From Sediminibacterium sp. TEGAF015 (lineage in GTDB: Bacteria > Bacteroidota > Bacteroidia > Chitinophagales > Chitinophagaceae): 64,000 bases of DNA. Both the position numbers and the translations under genes were made by a program. This document shows, piece by piece, positions 51,268-59,671 of this stretch. Position 1 is the first letter of the stretch, and every line of letters begins with the position of its first letter. Where the stretch lies: positions 372,501-436,500 of the forward strand of contig NZ_AP026683.1 of the NCBI RefSeq assembly GCF_025997995.1, read 5' to 3'. A model generated the notes under the pieces. It was not told the DNA's origin. It did not search any database and saw only the letters and a list, made by a program, of their open reading frames with translations.

Positions 51268-52278
51268 TTAGTTGATTTCTTCCCAGGTTGAAACTTTTCC
51301 AGCAAAACTAGCGGCAAATTTTTCAGCTTCGTGTTGCTGTGCAAAAGCTGCAGTATTGCCATTCATTGGACTTTTAATGGTTTCATGCAAAACGTACCAT
51401 GCTTTGGTTGCATCAATCAGAACATTATTTGCATTGTAATCGTTAATATACCATTTGTCAATTACCGTATTTTTATTATTACTGCTAAATGCCAACATGC
51501 AGCTTAGGTCATCAAACTTAAATACTTTCCCTTTGCTGGTGATATATTCGGCTCCAAATCTACTATCAGCATAGGTCATTTTACACGATTCACAAAGGTC
51601 TTTATTTAATACCAATGGTTCCGGATTTTTTGAACCACAGGAAGAGGAGAGTAGCACTATTGTAAAAAGAAACATAGCAGGCTTTGTCTTTATCCATTTT
51701 TTTAGCCAGCCATACTCAACAGCAACCGCTATTAAGGCCAACAAACCTGCGCCAATAAATAACCATCCCCCAATATCGGGTATAGAGAATGCTCCAAAGT
51801 TCAATAATTGTTTAAACCCAATTAATGGAGGCTGATAAGCCATGCCGGGAACTATAATTGCCGCATTGGGATCTAGGTTATGACCATAATTGTATTCCCA
51901 TCTCCAAAAATCAATCATGGCTACTATTCCGAATGCCACAAATGCAATAAAAGTAGTTAGTAGCATTTTCTTTCCGCCTTTTATCCCTGTTATTAGCATT
52001 AAAAGCGCATAAAATGAAATGATATAGGGTAGAAGTGTAAATTCAATAAAGTTGTCAGCATGTAAGGTTTGCATGCCAATATAATGGTTCAGACCATTGA
52101 TAATGTCAACATCGCCTCCGAGTTTATAAGAGAAAATCTGCAGACCTAATCCTTCAGGATATTGTGGTGCATCCAGTTCAATTCTCCAGATTGGGACAAA
52201 GATGGATATACCTAAACATATTGCACTTACAATCAAAAGCATTTTTGATTGTTTTCTTATTTCTTGCTTCATCTTCAA
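51268..52278 (-). CDS. Membrane protein-NosL fusion
   Basis: This 336-residue protein joins two parts. Residues 1-200 hold about five membrane helices (near 13-33, 84-98, 105-125, 170-190 and 202-213), similar to the separate membrane protein found in other Bacteroidota nos clusters. Residues 214-336 are NosL, the copper chaperone: KDLCESCKMTYADSRFG gives the Cu(I) site C229, C232, M234. The join still holds a lipobox (LLSSSC, C214), as in free NosL lipoproteins. NosL delivers copper to NosZ. It follows nosZ on the minus strand past a strong terminator-like hairpin. Confidence 0.85.
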   Translation of the reverse strand: MKMKQEIRKQSKMLLIVSAICLGISIFVPIWRIELDAPQYPEGLGLQIFSYKLGGDVDIINGLNHYIGMQTLHADNFIEFTLLPYIISFYALLMLITGIKGGKKMLLTTFIAFVAFGIVAMIDFWRWEYNYGHNLDPNAAIIVPGMAYQPPLIGFKQLLNFGAFSIPDIGGWLFIGAGLLALIAVAVEYGWLKKWIKTKPAMFLFTIVLLSSSCGSKNPEPLVLNKDLCESCKMTYADSRFGAEYITSKGKVFKFDDLSCMLAFSSNNKNTVIDKWYINDYNANNVLIDATKAWYVLHETIKSPMNGNTAAFAQQHEAEKFAASFAGKVSTWEEIN

Positions 52279-52291
52279 AAATTTTAAATGA

Positions 52292-52327
52292 AAAAGGAGC
52301 AGTAGGTTTTCACTTCCTGCTCCTTTT
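52292..52327 (-). terminator. Terminator-like hairpin between nosZ and nosL
   Basis: AAAAGGAGCAG and CTGCTCCTTTT pair over 11 bp with a 14-nt loop, and T residues follow on the minus strand. It would stop most nosZ transcripts and set a higher level of nosZ than of the accessory genes. Confidence 0.75.
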
Positions 52328-52339
52328 ATGGAATCCAGC

Positions 52340-54316
52340 TTACTTAGTTTCAGGAACTGGTTTGCCTAAACTAAAGCTAAGCGGAACATTGCTTCCTGCA
52401 GGGGAAACCCTAACATAACCCTGCATTTCTTGGTGCAATGCACTACAGAAGTCTGTACAATACATCGGGAACATACCTGCTTTTTTAGGCACCCATTTTA
52501 GTGTGGTGGTTTCGCCAGGCATGATTAATAGTTCAGCATTATCTGCACCTTTGATGGCAAAACCATGCGGCACATCCCAGTCTTGCTCTAAATTGGTTAC
52601 GTGGAAGTAAACTTCATCACCAACTCTAACACCTTCAATATTATCCGGAGCAAAGTGTGAACGTATAGAAGTCATGTAAACATGCACTTTGTTACCTTCT
52701 CTAACCACTTTTGCATTGGCTTCCCCTGCGGTAACATAAGGATGTTTGTTTTCTCCAATTTTATAAATTTTCAATTGTCCGTTGTTTCTGATAACATCAG
52801 CTGGAGCAGATTGTGCATAGTGTGGCTCACCAATAGTTGGGAAGTCAAGGATCAATTGCATTTTGTCTCCACTAATATCATATATCTGAGCACTTTGAGC
52901 CAATTCAGGACCAGTTGGTAAATATCTGTCCTTGGTAATTTTATTATAGGCAACTAAGTATTTAGGAGATGGCTTCTTGGTATTTCCACCGGGGATGCTA
53001 AGGTGACCAACAGAATAATAAGTTGGTACACGATCTACAACCGTTAAGTCTTTAATATTCCATTTAACAACTTCAGAAGAAACAAAGAAAGAAGTATAAG
53101 CATTACCTTTTCCATCAAACTCTGTATGCAAAGGTCCTAGACCTGGCTTCTTCACTTCGCCATATAATGCAGCATCATACTTAATAACAGGAATACCTTC
53201 GTAGTCACCATCATAAGATTTATCAGCAATCGCTTTCTGAATTTTGTCAAAGCTAAATACTGGAATCAATGCAGCTAATTTACCAGAGCCAACTATGTAT
53301 TCACCAGTTGGATCAACATCGCAACCATGGGGAGATTTAGGACATGGGATAAAGTAAACTATATCTTTCAGTTCCTTTACATCTAACACCAAAACTTCTT
53401 CTTCCATTTTTGAAGTAGCTGAATGGGTAGCTTCGTTCCATTTGTTGTGCGCATATTTAGCTTTTACTTTTTTACCTTTTCCGGCTTTGATATATTCTTC
53501 TGCTTTTTTCCAGTTTACAGCCATAATAAAGTCTTTATCTTTCTGAGAAGCATTCACTTCCAGTAAAGTACTTGCCTGTTCTGTGTTGTAGCAGCTGAAG
53601 AAGAACCATCCGTGTGATTTACCTTTACCTGCTCTGGCAAGGTCAAAGTTTACTCCCGGGGTTTTTAACTGGAAAGCCAGTTTCATTTCACCGCTTTCCT
53701 TGGCAACACTCACAAAAGATATATGTCCTTTAAAATTCTTCTTATAAGAATTAATGGGCACATCTCCGTTGTCTTCATCAGACGGCACACTAAAACGGGT
53801 ACCTGCAACAATGTATTCAGAGTTTTCTGTTCCGAAAGGAGAGCTGTGGTTGCCGGCAGAATTAGGCAATTCAATGATTTCTGCAGTTTTAAATGTTTTC
53901 AAATCTATTCTAGCCAAACGGGGAGTATTATTGCCATTGGCAAAAACCCATTTGCCATCAATTTCACCATTAGTCTGGCTCATTTCAGTATGGTGCAAAT
54001 CGTCCCAGGGAACAAATCCGTTGGAAGTATTTAACATGGGTTTGGTTTCTTCACTGTATCCCCATCCCTTTTCAGGATCTACAGAAAATACAGGAATCAC
54101 TCTTAAAAGTCTGCCACTAGGCAAACCGTAAACGCTCATTTGGCCGCTGAAACCACCTGATACAAAATTGTAGAATTCGTCATATTTACCAGGTGCAACA
54201 TATGCTTTGGCTGCAGCGTCTCCGCTAACGGCACTTCCCGAGTTTTTAGGCTTGCATGAAAATAACGCTGTAGCAGCAATAACAGCGGCAATTGTGGTGG
54301 ATTGAATTAGTTTCAT
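52340..54316 (-). CDS. nosZ: Nitrous oxide reductase, clade II (Sec/lipoprotein type)
   Basis: This 658-residue enzyme reduces N2O to N2. It begins with a lipoprotein signal (AATALFSC) and no twin arginine, which marks clade II NosZ. The CuA site is complete: C620, C624, H628 and M631 in MYCTDFCSALHQEM, with the preceding VPHGFAIKG histidine. The CuZ histidines are seen in DDLHHTE, HGCDVDPTGEY, HTEFDGKG and others in the seven-bladed propeller. It follows the cytochrome c gene by 11 bp, and the accessory genes follow past a terminator-like hairpin. Confidence 0.97.
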   Translation of the reverse strand: MKLIQSTTIAAVIAATALFSCKPKNSGSAVSGDAAAKAYVAPGKYDEFYNFVSGGFSGQMSVYGLPSGRLLRVIPVFSVDPEKGWGYSEETKPMLNTSNGFVPWDDLHHTEMSQTNGEIDGKWVFANGNNTPRLARIDLKTFKTAEIIELPNSAGNHSSPFGTENSEYIVAGTRFSVPSDEDNGDVPINSYKKNFKGHISFVSVAKESGEMKLAFQLKTPGVNFDLARAGKGKSHGWFFFSCYNTEQASTLLEVNASQKDKDFIMAVNWKKAEEYIKAGKGKKVKAKYAHNKWNEATHSATSKMEEEVLVLDVKELKDIVYFIPCPKSPHGCDVDPTGEYIVGSGKLAALIPVFSFDKIQKAIADKSYDGDYEGIPVIKYDAALYGEVKKPGLGPLHTEFDGKGNAYTSFFVSSEVVKWNIKDLTVVDRVPTYYSVGHLSIPGGNTKKPSPKYLVAYNKITKDRYLPTGPELAQSAQIYDISGDKMQLILDFPTIGEPHYAQSAPADVIRNNGQLKIYKIGENKHPYVTAGEANAKVVREGNKVHVYMTSIRSHFAPDNIEGVRVGDEVYFHVTNLEQDWDVPHGFAIKGADNAELLIMPGETTTLKWVPKKAGMFPMYCTDFCSALHQEMQGYVRVSPAGSNVPLSFSLGKPVPETK

Positions 54317-54327
54317 AGTTGTTTATT

Positions 54328-54822
54328 TTATTTAGCGCCATCATTTTTGCGCATGAATTCTAATATTTCTCTGGCATCTGTGTCAGTTAAACTTTGATTG
54401 GGCATTCTCACCAGACAAAGCTCTAATTGTGCCTGAACCTTTGGGTCTTTTTCTATCATTGGATCAGGGTTGGTAATAAAGTTCATGATCCAATAAGGTG
54501 TATGTCGGGATGTTACCCCTTTCCAGCCTGGTCCAACCAATCTTTCTTCTGTCATTTTATGGCATGAATTACATTTGGTTGCAGAAATAGATTCTCCCTT
54601 TGCGGCCAAGGCCTGATCTAATGGGCCAACCGTAACATTAGAAGCGTCGAATTTTCCTTCCCCTCTTTTAGGATCATAATCTGAAGTAGATGAAGTGGTG
54701 GATGCAGGTGATTCCTGGGCTGAATTGGCTGACGAATCAGCTTTCTGGCCCCCGCCTCCACAAGCAATAACTACTATAGAGCTAGCAGTTATTAATAGAA
54801 AAGCAATTGGTTTGATATTCAT
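54328..54822 (-). CDS. Cytochrome c lipoprotein, nos operon
   Basis: This 164-residue protein has a lipoprotein signal (SSIVVIACGGG) and a Ser/Thr/Asp-rich linker, then a monohaem domain with CNSCH and a methionine ligand in LCLVRMPNQSLTD. It would pass electrons from the quinol pool or bc complex to NosZ. It is the first gene of the nos operon, with an FNR-like box upstream. Confidence 0.9.
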   Translation of the reverse strand: MNIKPIAFLLITASSIVVIACGGGGQKADSSANSAQESPASTTSSTSDYDPKRGEGKFDASNVTVGPLDQALAAKGESISATKCNSCHKMTEERLVGPGWKGVTSRHTPYWIMNFITNPDPMIEKDPKVQAQLELCLVRMPNQSLTDTDAREILEFMRKNDGAK

Positions 54823-54838
54823 AATGCTAAATTTTATG

Positions 54839-54883
54839 TAAAACTATTTATAGCAAATCCGATCTTTTATGACTGTAGTCATA
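54839..54883 (-). promoter_or_regulatory. FNR-like box and promoter of the nos operon
   Basis: TATGACTGTAGTCATA (54868-54883) is an inverted repeat with TATGAC half-sites and a TGTA centre. On the minus strand TAGTTTTA (54839-54846) is a TAnnTTTG-like element centred 33 bp downstream. The cytochrome c start codon follows 45 bp after the box. Confidence 0.65.
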
Positions 54884-54926
54884 TCCTTTTAAATAGTATA
54901 ACTGCATATTCTTCTTATTTTGCGGC

Positions 54927-55550
54927 ATGATTCCGTTGATAGCCATTACAGCAGACTGGGTGCAGAAAATCATTAAAGCCGATCAGGAACTTTTTCTGCT
55001 TCTGAATACAGGGTTAACGAATTCTTTTTTTGACTCCGTATTTCCCTGGTACAGAGAGGGTAATACCTGGATGCCTTTATATCTTTTTTTAGTCGTATTT
55101 GCTATTCTGAATTTTAAGCGAAAGGCATTCCCTTTCATTCTGTTCGCTGTTGTTACCATCGTTCTGACTGACCAAATTAGTAGCAGCCTGATAAAACCAT
55201 TTTTTGAAAGACCAAGACCTTGCAGGGATCCTTTTCTGATGAATCAAATCAGAATGTTGTTAAATGGCTGTTCCGGTGGATTCAGTTTTACCTCTTCTCA
55301 TGCAACCAATCATTTTGGCTTTGCTGTATATCTGTTTGTAACAATAGGGAGTCTAATAGGAAGATGGAAATATCTACTGTTGTTCTGGGCTGGAACCATA
55401 GCATATGGTCAGGTATATGTTGGGGTGCATTATCCGCTAGATATTATCTGCGGTGCTATACTCGGAGCCTTGATTGGATGGGTTACCGGGTATTGGTTCA
55501 ATCGAAGTGCCGGTAAAATTGATCTGGCAGAAATGAATAAAACAATCTAG
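54927..55550 (+). CDS. PAP2 family phosphatase
   Basis: This 207-residue membrane protein has five or six hydrophobic segments and the three acid-phosphatase motifs KPFFERPRP, SSHATNH and VGVHYPLDIICGA with the catalytic histidines. It faces the periplasm and removes phosphate from a lipid such as undecaprenyl diphosphate or a phosphatidate. It stops next to the ATG of the glycosyltransferase gene, so both are coupled. The link suggests lipid-carrier sugar processing. Confidence 0.88.
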   Translation: MIPLIAITADWVQKIIKADQELFLLLNTGLTNSFFDSVFPWYREGNTWMPLYLFLVVFAILNFKRKAFPFILFAVVTIVLTDQISSSLIKPFFERPRPCRDPFLMNQIRMLLNGCSGGFSFTSSHATNHFGFAVYLFVTIGSLIGRWKYLLLFWAGTIAYGQVYVGVHYPLDIICGAILGALIGWVTGYWFNRSAGKIDLAEMNKTI

Positions 55551-57221
55551 ATGATCAGTAATCGTTTTTATTACTTGGTTCTTGCCGCCTGCTTAGTGGT
55601 GTATTGTCTTGGAGCGGTTATGATCCCCCTGATGGATATAGATGCTTCGCAGTATGCTTCTATTAGCAGGGAGATGCTGGAGCGGAATAGCTTCTTGCAA
55701 ATATTTGATCAGGGTCAAGATTATCTGGATAAGCCTCCTTTGTTATTCTGGCTCTCTGCATGGGCTATGAAAATATTTGGCATATATGATTGGGCTTATC
55801 GAATTCCTTCCTTACTTGTTTTATTGGCTGGGTTATATGCTACGGGTAAACTAGCAAGTCTTTACTATTCAAAAGATATTGCACGTTTAAGTGTCATGAT
55901 ACTTGCCAGTTCACAGGCTGTTTTTTTAATCAGCCATGATATTAGAACAGATACTATGTTGATGGGTTGGGTAATATTATCTATCTGGCAATTGGCGGAG
56001 TGGTTCCTTTTTCAAAAATGGAAAAACTTTATTTTGGCATTTATTTTTATTGCCTTTGGAATGATGACAAAAGGTCCCGTTGCATTGATGGTTCCTGGAT
56101 TTGCTTTTGCATCCCATTTTATGGCACAGCGCAATTGGAAACAATTTTATCGATGGGAATATTTAATAGGGGTTGTCATTCTTGGCATTTTACTACTGCC
56201 CATGTGCTTAGGGTTGTATCAACAATATGACCTACAACCAGGTAAATTGATTAATGGAAGACCCATTGATTCAGGCTTGAAGTTTTATTTCTGGACACAA
56301 AGTTTTGGCAGATATACTGGAGAGAATTTCTATAAGGAAATGGGGCATTTTACTTTTCTTCTTGAAAATATGTTTTGGAGTTTTCTTCCCTGGATATTTA
56401 TTTTTTTATTAGCTCTTTTAACAGCCATTTGGAGAATTGTCCTGCAAAAATTTAGCATTAGCAATCAAGAAGAGCTGATTACTTTGGGAGGATTTATTTT
56501 GACTTATCTTGTTTTAGCCAGAAGTCAGGCTCAATTACCACATTATATATTTGTAGTGTATCCGCTGGCTGCCATTCTAACGGCCAGATTTATCTATGAT
56601 TTTTTAATGCTGAATCAATACCCTAAATGGTTTAAACCCATGTTGTTTTGGCATGGATTTATCTTTTCTGTTTTGTGGATTGCTGCCGGAATTATAGTGC
56701 TTTTTGTTTTTCCGGGACAATCTTTTGTCTTTACGCTTTTACTGGTGAATGGGGTTACGTTGTTTGTAATGTCATATAAAAGAATTGCAGTAATAAGAAC
56801 CCAATTCCTTCTCCCTTTTTTTATCACAGGTATTGGAGTTAATCTATTGTTGTCTACTGCATTCTATCCTACATTATTGCAGTTTCAAATGGGAAATAAT
56901 GCAGCTACTTTTATTAAGCAAAAACAAATTGACAAATCTGAACTGAAGTTGTACGGGATTCACAATAGCAATGCGCTGCATTTTTATGCTAATCATATTT
57001 TTCCTTTTAAAGTATCCAAAAATGACTTCCTGTCTACTGAAAAAGTACTGACAAGTAAGGATAGTTTAGTTGTTTTTACTCATGTCTTTCCTGAAGCTAA
57101 AGTAGTACATGAAGGAAATAGTTTTGCTGTTTCCTTATTAACGCTGCCTTTTCTAAATCCTGCTACAAGAGAAAAGGAAACACCTAGATACATTATCATC
57201 GATTTGGACGGGAAACCTTAG
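55551..57221 (+). CDS. GT39-type glycosyltransferase, ArnT/PMT family
   Basis: This 556-residue membrane protein has about eleven hydrophobic segments. Near the N-terminus MIPLMDIDASQYA and YLDKPPLLFWLSAWAMKIFG form the catalytic loop of ArnT/PMT-like enzymes, with the Asp in IDAS. They use a polyprenyl-linked sugar to modify lipid A, protein or glycan at the periplasmic side. Its ATG follows the PAP2 stop directly. Confidence 0.88.
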   Translation: MISNRFYYLVLAACLVVYCLGAVMIPLMDIDASQYASISREMLERNSFLQIFDQGQDYLDKPPLLFWLSAWAMKIFGIYDWAYRIPSLLVLLAGLYATGKLASLYYSKDIARLSVMILASSQAVFLISHDIRTDTMLMGWVILSIWQLAEWFLFQKWKNFILAFIFIAFGMMTKGPVALMVPGFAFASHFMAQRNWKQFYRWEYLIGVVILGILLLPMCLGLYQQYDLQPGKLINGRPIDSGLKFYFWTQSFGRYTGENFYKEMGHFTFLLENMFWSFLPWIFIFLLALLTAIWRIVLQKFSISNQEELITLGGFILTYLVLARSQAQLPHYIFVVYPLAAILTARFIYDFLMLNQYPKWFKPMLFWHGFIFSVLWIAAGIIVLFVFPGQSFVFTLLLVNGVTLFVMSYKRIAVIRTQFLLPFFITGIGVNLLLSTAFYPTLLQFQMGNNAATFIKQKQIDKSELKLYGIHNSNALHFYANHIFPFKVSKNDFLSTEKVLTSKDSLVVFTHVFPEAKVVHEGNSFAVSLLTLPFLNPATREKETPRYIIIDLDGKP

Positions 57222-57250
57222 ACATCTGAATTTTGCTTATTTTTACCAAA

Positions 57251-58540
57251 ATGACTGAGTTTTTTATAATTCTTTTTTTAATTATTCTGAATGGCTTGTT
57301 CTCCATGGCAGAAATTGCCCTGGTGTCTGCCCGCAAAGCCCGATTGGAAGCTCAGGCATCCAAAGGAGATGAAGATGCAGCCAAAGCGCTGAAACTGGCG
57401 AATCATCCAGATACATTTCTATCCACCGTACAGATTGGTATTACCTTAATAGGTGTTTTGACAGGTATATTTTCCGGGGATAAGTTTAAAGAACCACTGG
57501 CTAATTGGCTGGCAGGGTTTTCTTCATTGGCTACCTATAGTAGTACCATTGCCACAACTATCATTGTGATTATTGTAACTTATTTGTCTTTGGTTTTGGG
57601 AGAACTGGTTCCCAAAAGAATTGGATTAAGCAATCCGGAAGGAATTGCTAAATCTGTTGCAGGGCCTATGCGTTTTGCAGGTTGGCTGACTTTCCCTTTT
57701 ATCTGGCTATTATCCAAGTCCTCTAATGTCATTGTTAAGCTGATGCGTATAAAGGCCAATGAAAATCAAGTGACAGAAGAAGAAATCAAAGCAATCATTA
57801 GTGAGGGTACCGAGCAGGGAACCATTGAAGAGGCTGAACAAGAAATTATAGAGCGAGTATTTCATTTAAGTGACAGAAATATTACATCTCTGATGACGCA
57901 TAGAAGTGATATTGAATGGATAGAGGGAGATAAGAAAGTAGGGGAAGTAAGGATTCTTCTGCAGGACATGATACACTCAGTGTATCCAGTTTGCGAAGAT
58001 GATATTGACCATATCAAAGGAGTTGTATCCATTAAGGATTTATTTGCTGCAGATGCTGAGTCAACTATATTCTCCATAATGAAGCCCGCCATGTATGTTC
58101 CGGAGAATAATTCGGCGTATCAGGTGTTAGAAAAATTCAAGCAGACAAAAATTCATCAATGTTTTATCGTAGACGAATATGGTAGTGTTCAGGGATTAAT
58201 GACACTAAACGATATTCTGGAAGCCATTGTAGGAGACATCCCGCAGGAAGAGGATGAAGCCTATGAAATAGTTGAAAGAGCGGATGGCTCTTACCTGATT
58301 GATGCCCAGATTCCATTCTATGACTTCTTGAGTAAGTTTGATAAAACTGAATGGATGGAGAAATGGGAGCAGGATTTCAATACCCTTGCAGGATTTATCA
58401 TACATCATCTTGAGCGTATTCCTAAAACAGGTGATACATTGGAATGGGAATCATTTACCTTCGAAATTGTAGACATGGACAATCATCGCATAGATAAAGT
58501 CTTGGTTACCTCAACAGAACCGTTGCTCCCCAATGATTAG
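57251..58540 (+). CDS. HlyC/CorC family protein (CNNM domain, CBS pair)
   Basis: This 429-residue protein has an N-terminal CNNM (DUF21) membrane domain with LFSMAEIALVSARKARLEAQ, two CBS domains (about residues 205-330) with LMTHRSDIEWIEGD, and a C-terminal CorC/HlyC domain (DFLSKFD, FNTLAGFIIHHL). The family exports or regulates Mg2+ or Na+. The ATG at 57251 is preferred over an upstream TTG. Its end overlaps the convergent DUF6702 gene by 4 bp. Confidence 0.9.
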   Translation: MTEFFIILFLIILNGLFSMAEIALVSARKARLEAQASKGDEDAAKALKLANHPDTFLSTVQIGITLIGVLTGIFSGDKFKEPLANWLAGFSSLATYSSTIATTIIVIIVTYLSLVLGELVPKRIGLSNPEGIAKSVAGPMRFAGWLTFPFIWLLSKSSNVIVKLMRIKANENQVTEEEIKAIISEGTEQGTIEEAEQEIIERVFHLSDRNITSLMTHRSDIEWIEGDKKVGEVRILLQDMIHSVYPVCEDDIDHIKGVVSIKDLFAADAESTIFSIMKPAMYVPENNSAYQVLEKFKQTKIHQCFIVDEYGSVQGLMTLNDILEAIVGDIPQEEDEAYEIVERADGSYLIDAQIPFYDFLSKFDKTEWMEKWEQDFNTLAGFIIHHLERIPKTGDTLEWESFTFEIVDMDNHRIDKVLVTSTEPLLPND

Positions 58541-59025
58541 AAACTAAACTGGGTGGTTTTTTGCGGATAGTCCAGTTTATAGCTTTTTTGGTTCCCTTTG
58601 CTTTTTACATGAAACAGATTGATCTGGCTCGTTTCATAGTCGTGCAGTATAGAGCAATTGATGTCTACATTGTTCATTTCTTTTACCTGTTCTACTTCAA
58701 AATAAGACCATACACTTTCCCGGATAATTTCATAACCGATATAATTGAATTTTACAGGCTTCCCGTTGATCTTGAGCTGTAAATTTTTTCCGATATATTG
58801 GTTGATTTGCTGGTCTATATATGCTTTGTTGGCAGGTTTGATGATATCAATTTTAGCGGTAGTCTGTTTTTGCAGTGTTTTTTCCAGATCGTCCGTAAAT
58901 ATGCGAATGCTTATTTCAGCGGTAGCTTCTTTTTCATTGTGGTTGATTTCGATCACCGATACATAAAAAGGGTGTAAAAATGCAAGGCCTGCCGATAGGA
59001 GCCATTGAACAAAAATTGTAGCCAT
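58537..59025 (-). CDS. DUF6702 family protein
   Basis: This 162-residue protein has a signal-type N-terminus (about residues 1-18) and the pattern LHPFYVSVIEINHNEKEATAEISI (shown partly), typical of DUF6702 proteins that stand beside HupE/UreJ-like and M1 peptidase genes in Bacteroidota. Function is unknown. Confidence 0.75.
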   Translation of the reverse strand: MATIFVQWLLSAGLAFLHPFYVSVIEINHNEKEATAEISIRIFTDDLEKTLQKQTTAKIDIIKPANKAYIDQQINQYIGKNLQLKINGKPVKFNYIGYEIIRESVWSYFEVEQVKEMNNVDINCSILHDYETSQINLFHVKSKGNQKSYKLDYPQKTTQFSF

Positions 59026-59074
59026 TGAACCAGTTTATTTATGGCAAATGTCGGTTTTAATTTATATTGCTGCT

Positions 59075-59656
59075 ATGATTGATTTTGGACTTTTTTTCCA
59101 AATGGGTTATGAGCATATTGCTGATTTAAAAGGGATAGACCATATCCTTTTTGTTACTGCACTTTGTATCCGCTATCAGTTTGCTGATTGGAAGAAGCTA
59201 CTTTGGCTGGTAACCGCTTTTACCCTTGGTCATTCCATTACGCTAGCTTTGAGTGTTTTTAATATTCTCAATTATTCGGTTAATTGGATTGAATTCCTTA
59301 TTCCGGTAACCATCGTTATTACTGCTGTTAGCAATGTTTTCGTCAAGAAATTTGTATACAAAGCAAAATTCCCGCTGATTTATTTCTTTGCAGCCTTCTT
59401 TGGTTTAATTCATGGATTGGGATTCAGTAATTACCTGAAAAGTTTATTAAGCAAGGAGGGGAATATTGTTCCAGAGTTATTGGCATTCAATCTAGGACTT
59501 GAAGCAGGACAGCTGGCTATCGTACTTAGCATTCTATTTATTTCACTTATATTCGTTCAGCTTTTTAAAATAAACCGAAGGGAATATTTATTATACATTT
59601 CCGGCGGCATATTTGCCATTGCTTTACAAATGGCAATAGAAAGATTACCTTTTTAA
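59075..59656 (+). CDS. HupE/UreJ-like membrane protein
   Basis: This 193-residue protein has about six hydrophobic segments and the pattern FFQMGYEHIADLKGIDHILFV, then FTLGHSITLALS. These are the HupE/UreJ_2 features; related proteins carry nickel or cobalt, but most Bacteroidota members are uncharacterised. I start at ATG 59075, where the family N-terminus begins; an ATG at 59048 would add nine residues. It precedes the M1 peptidase pair by 15 bp. Confidence 0.8.
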   Translation: MIDFGLFFQMGYEHIADLKGIDHILFVTALCIRYQFADWKKLLWLVTAFTLGHSITLALSVFNILNYSVNWIEFLIPVTIVITAVSNVFVKKFVYKAKFPLIYFFAAFFGLIHGLGFSNYLKSLLSKEGNIVPELLAFNLGLEAGQLAIVLSILFISLIFVQLFKINRREYLLYISGGIFAIALQMAIERLPF

Positions 59657-59671
59657 TAAACCAACTCAATT

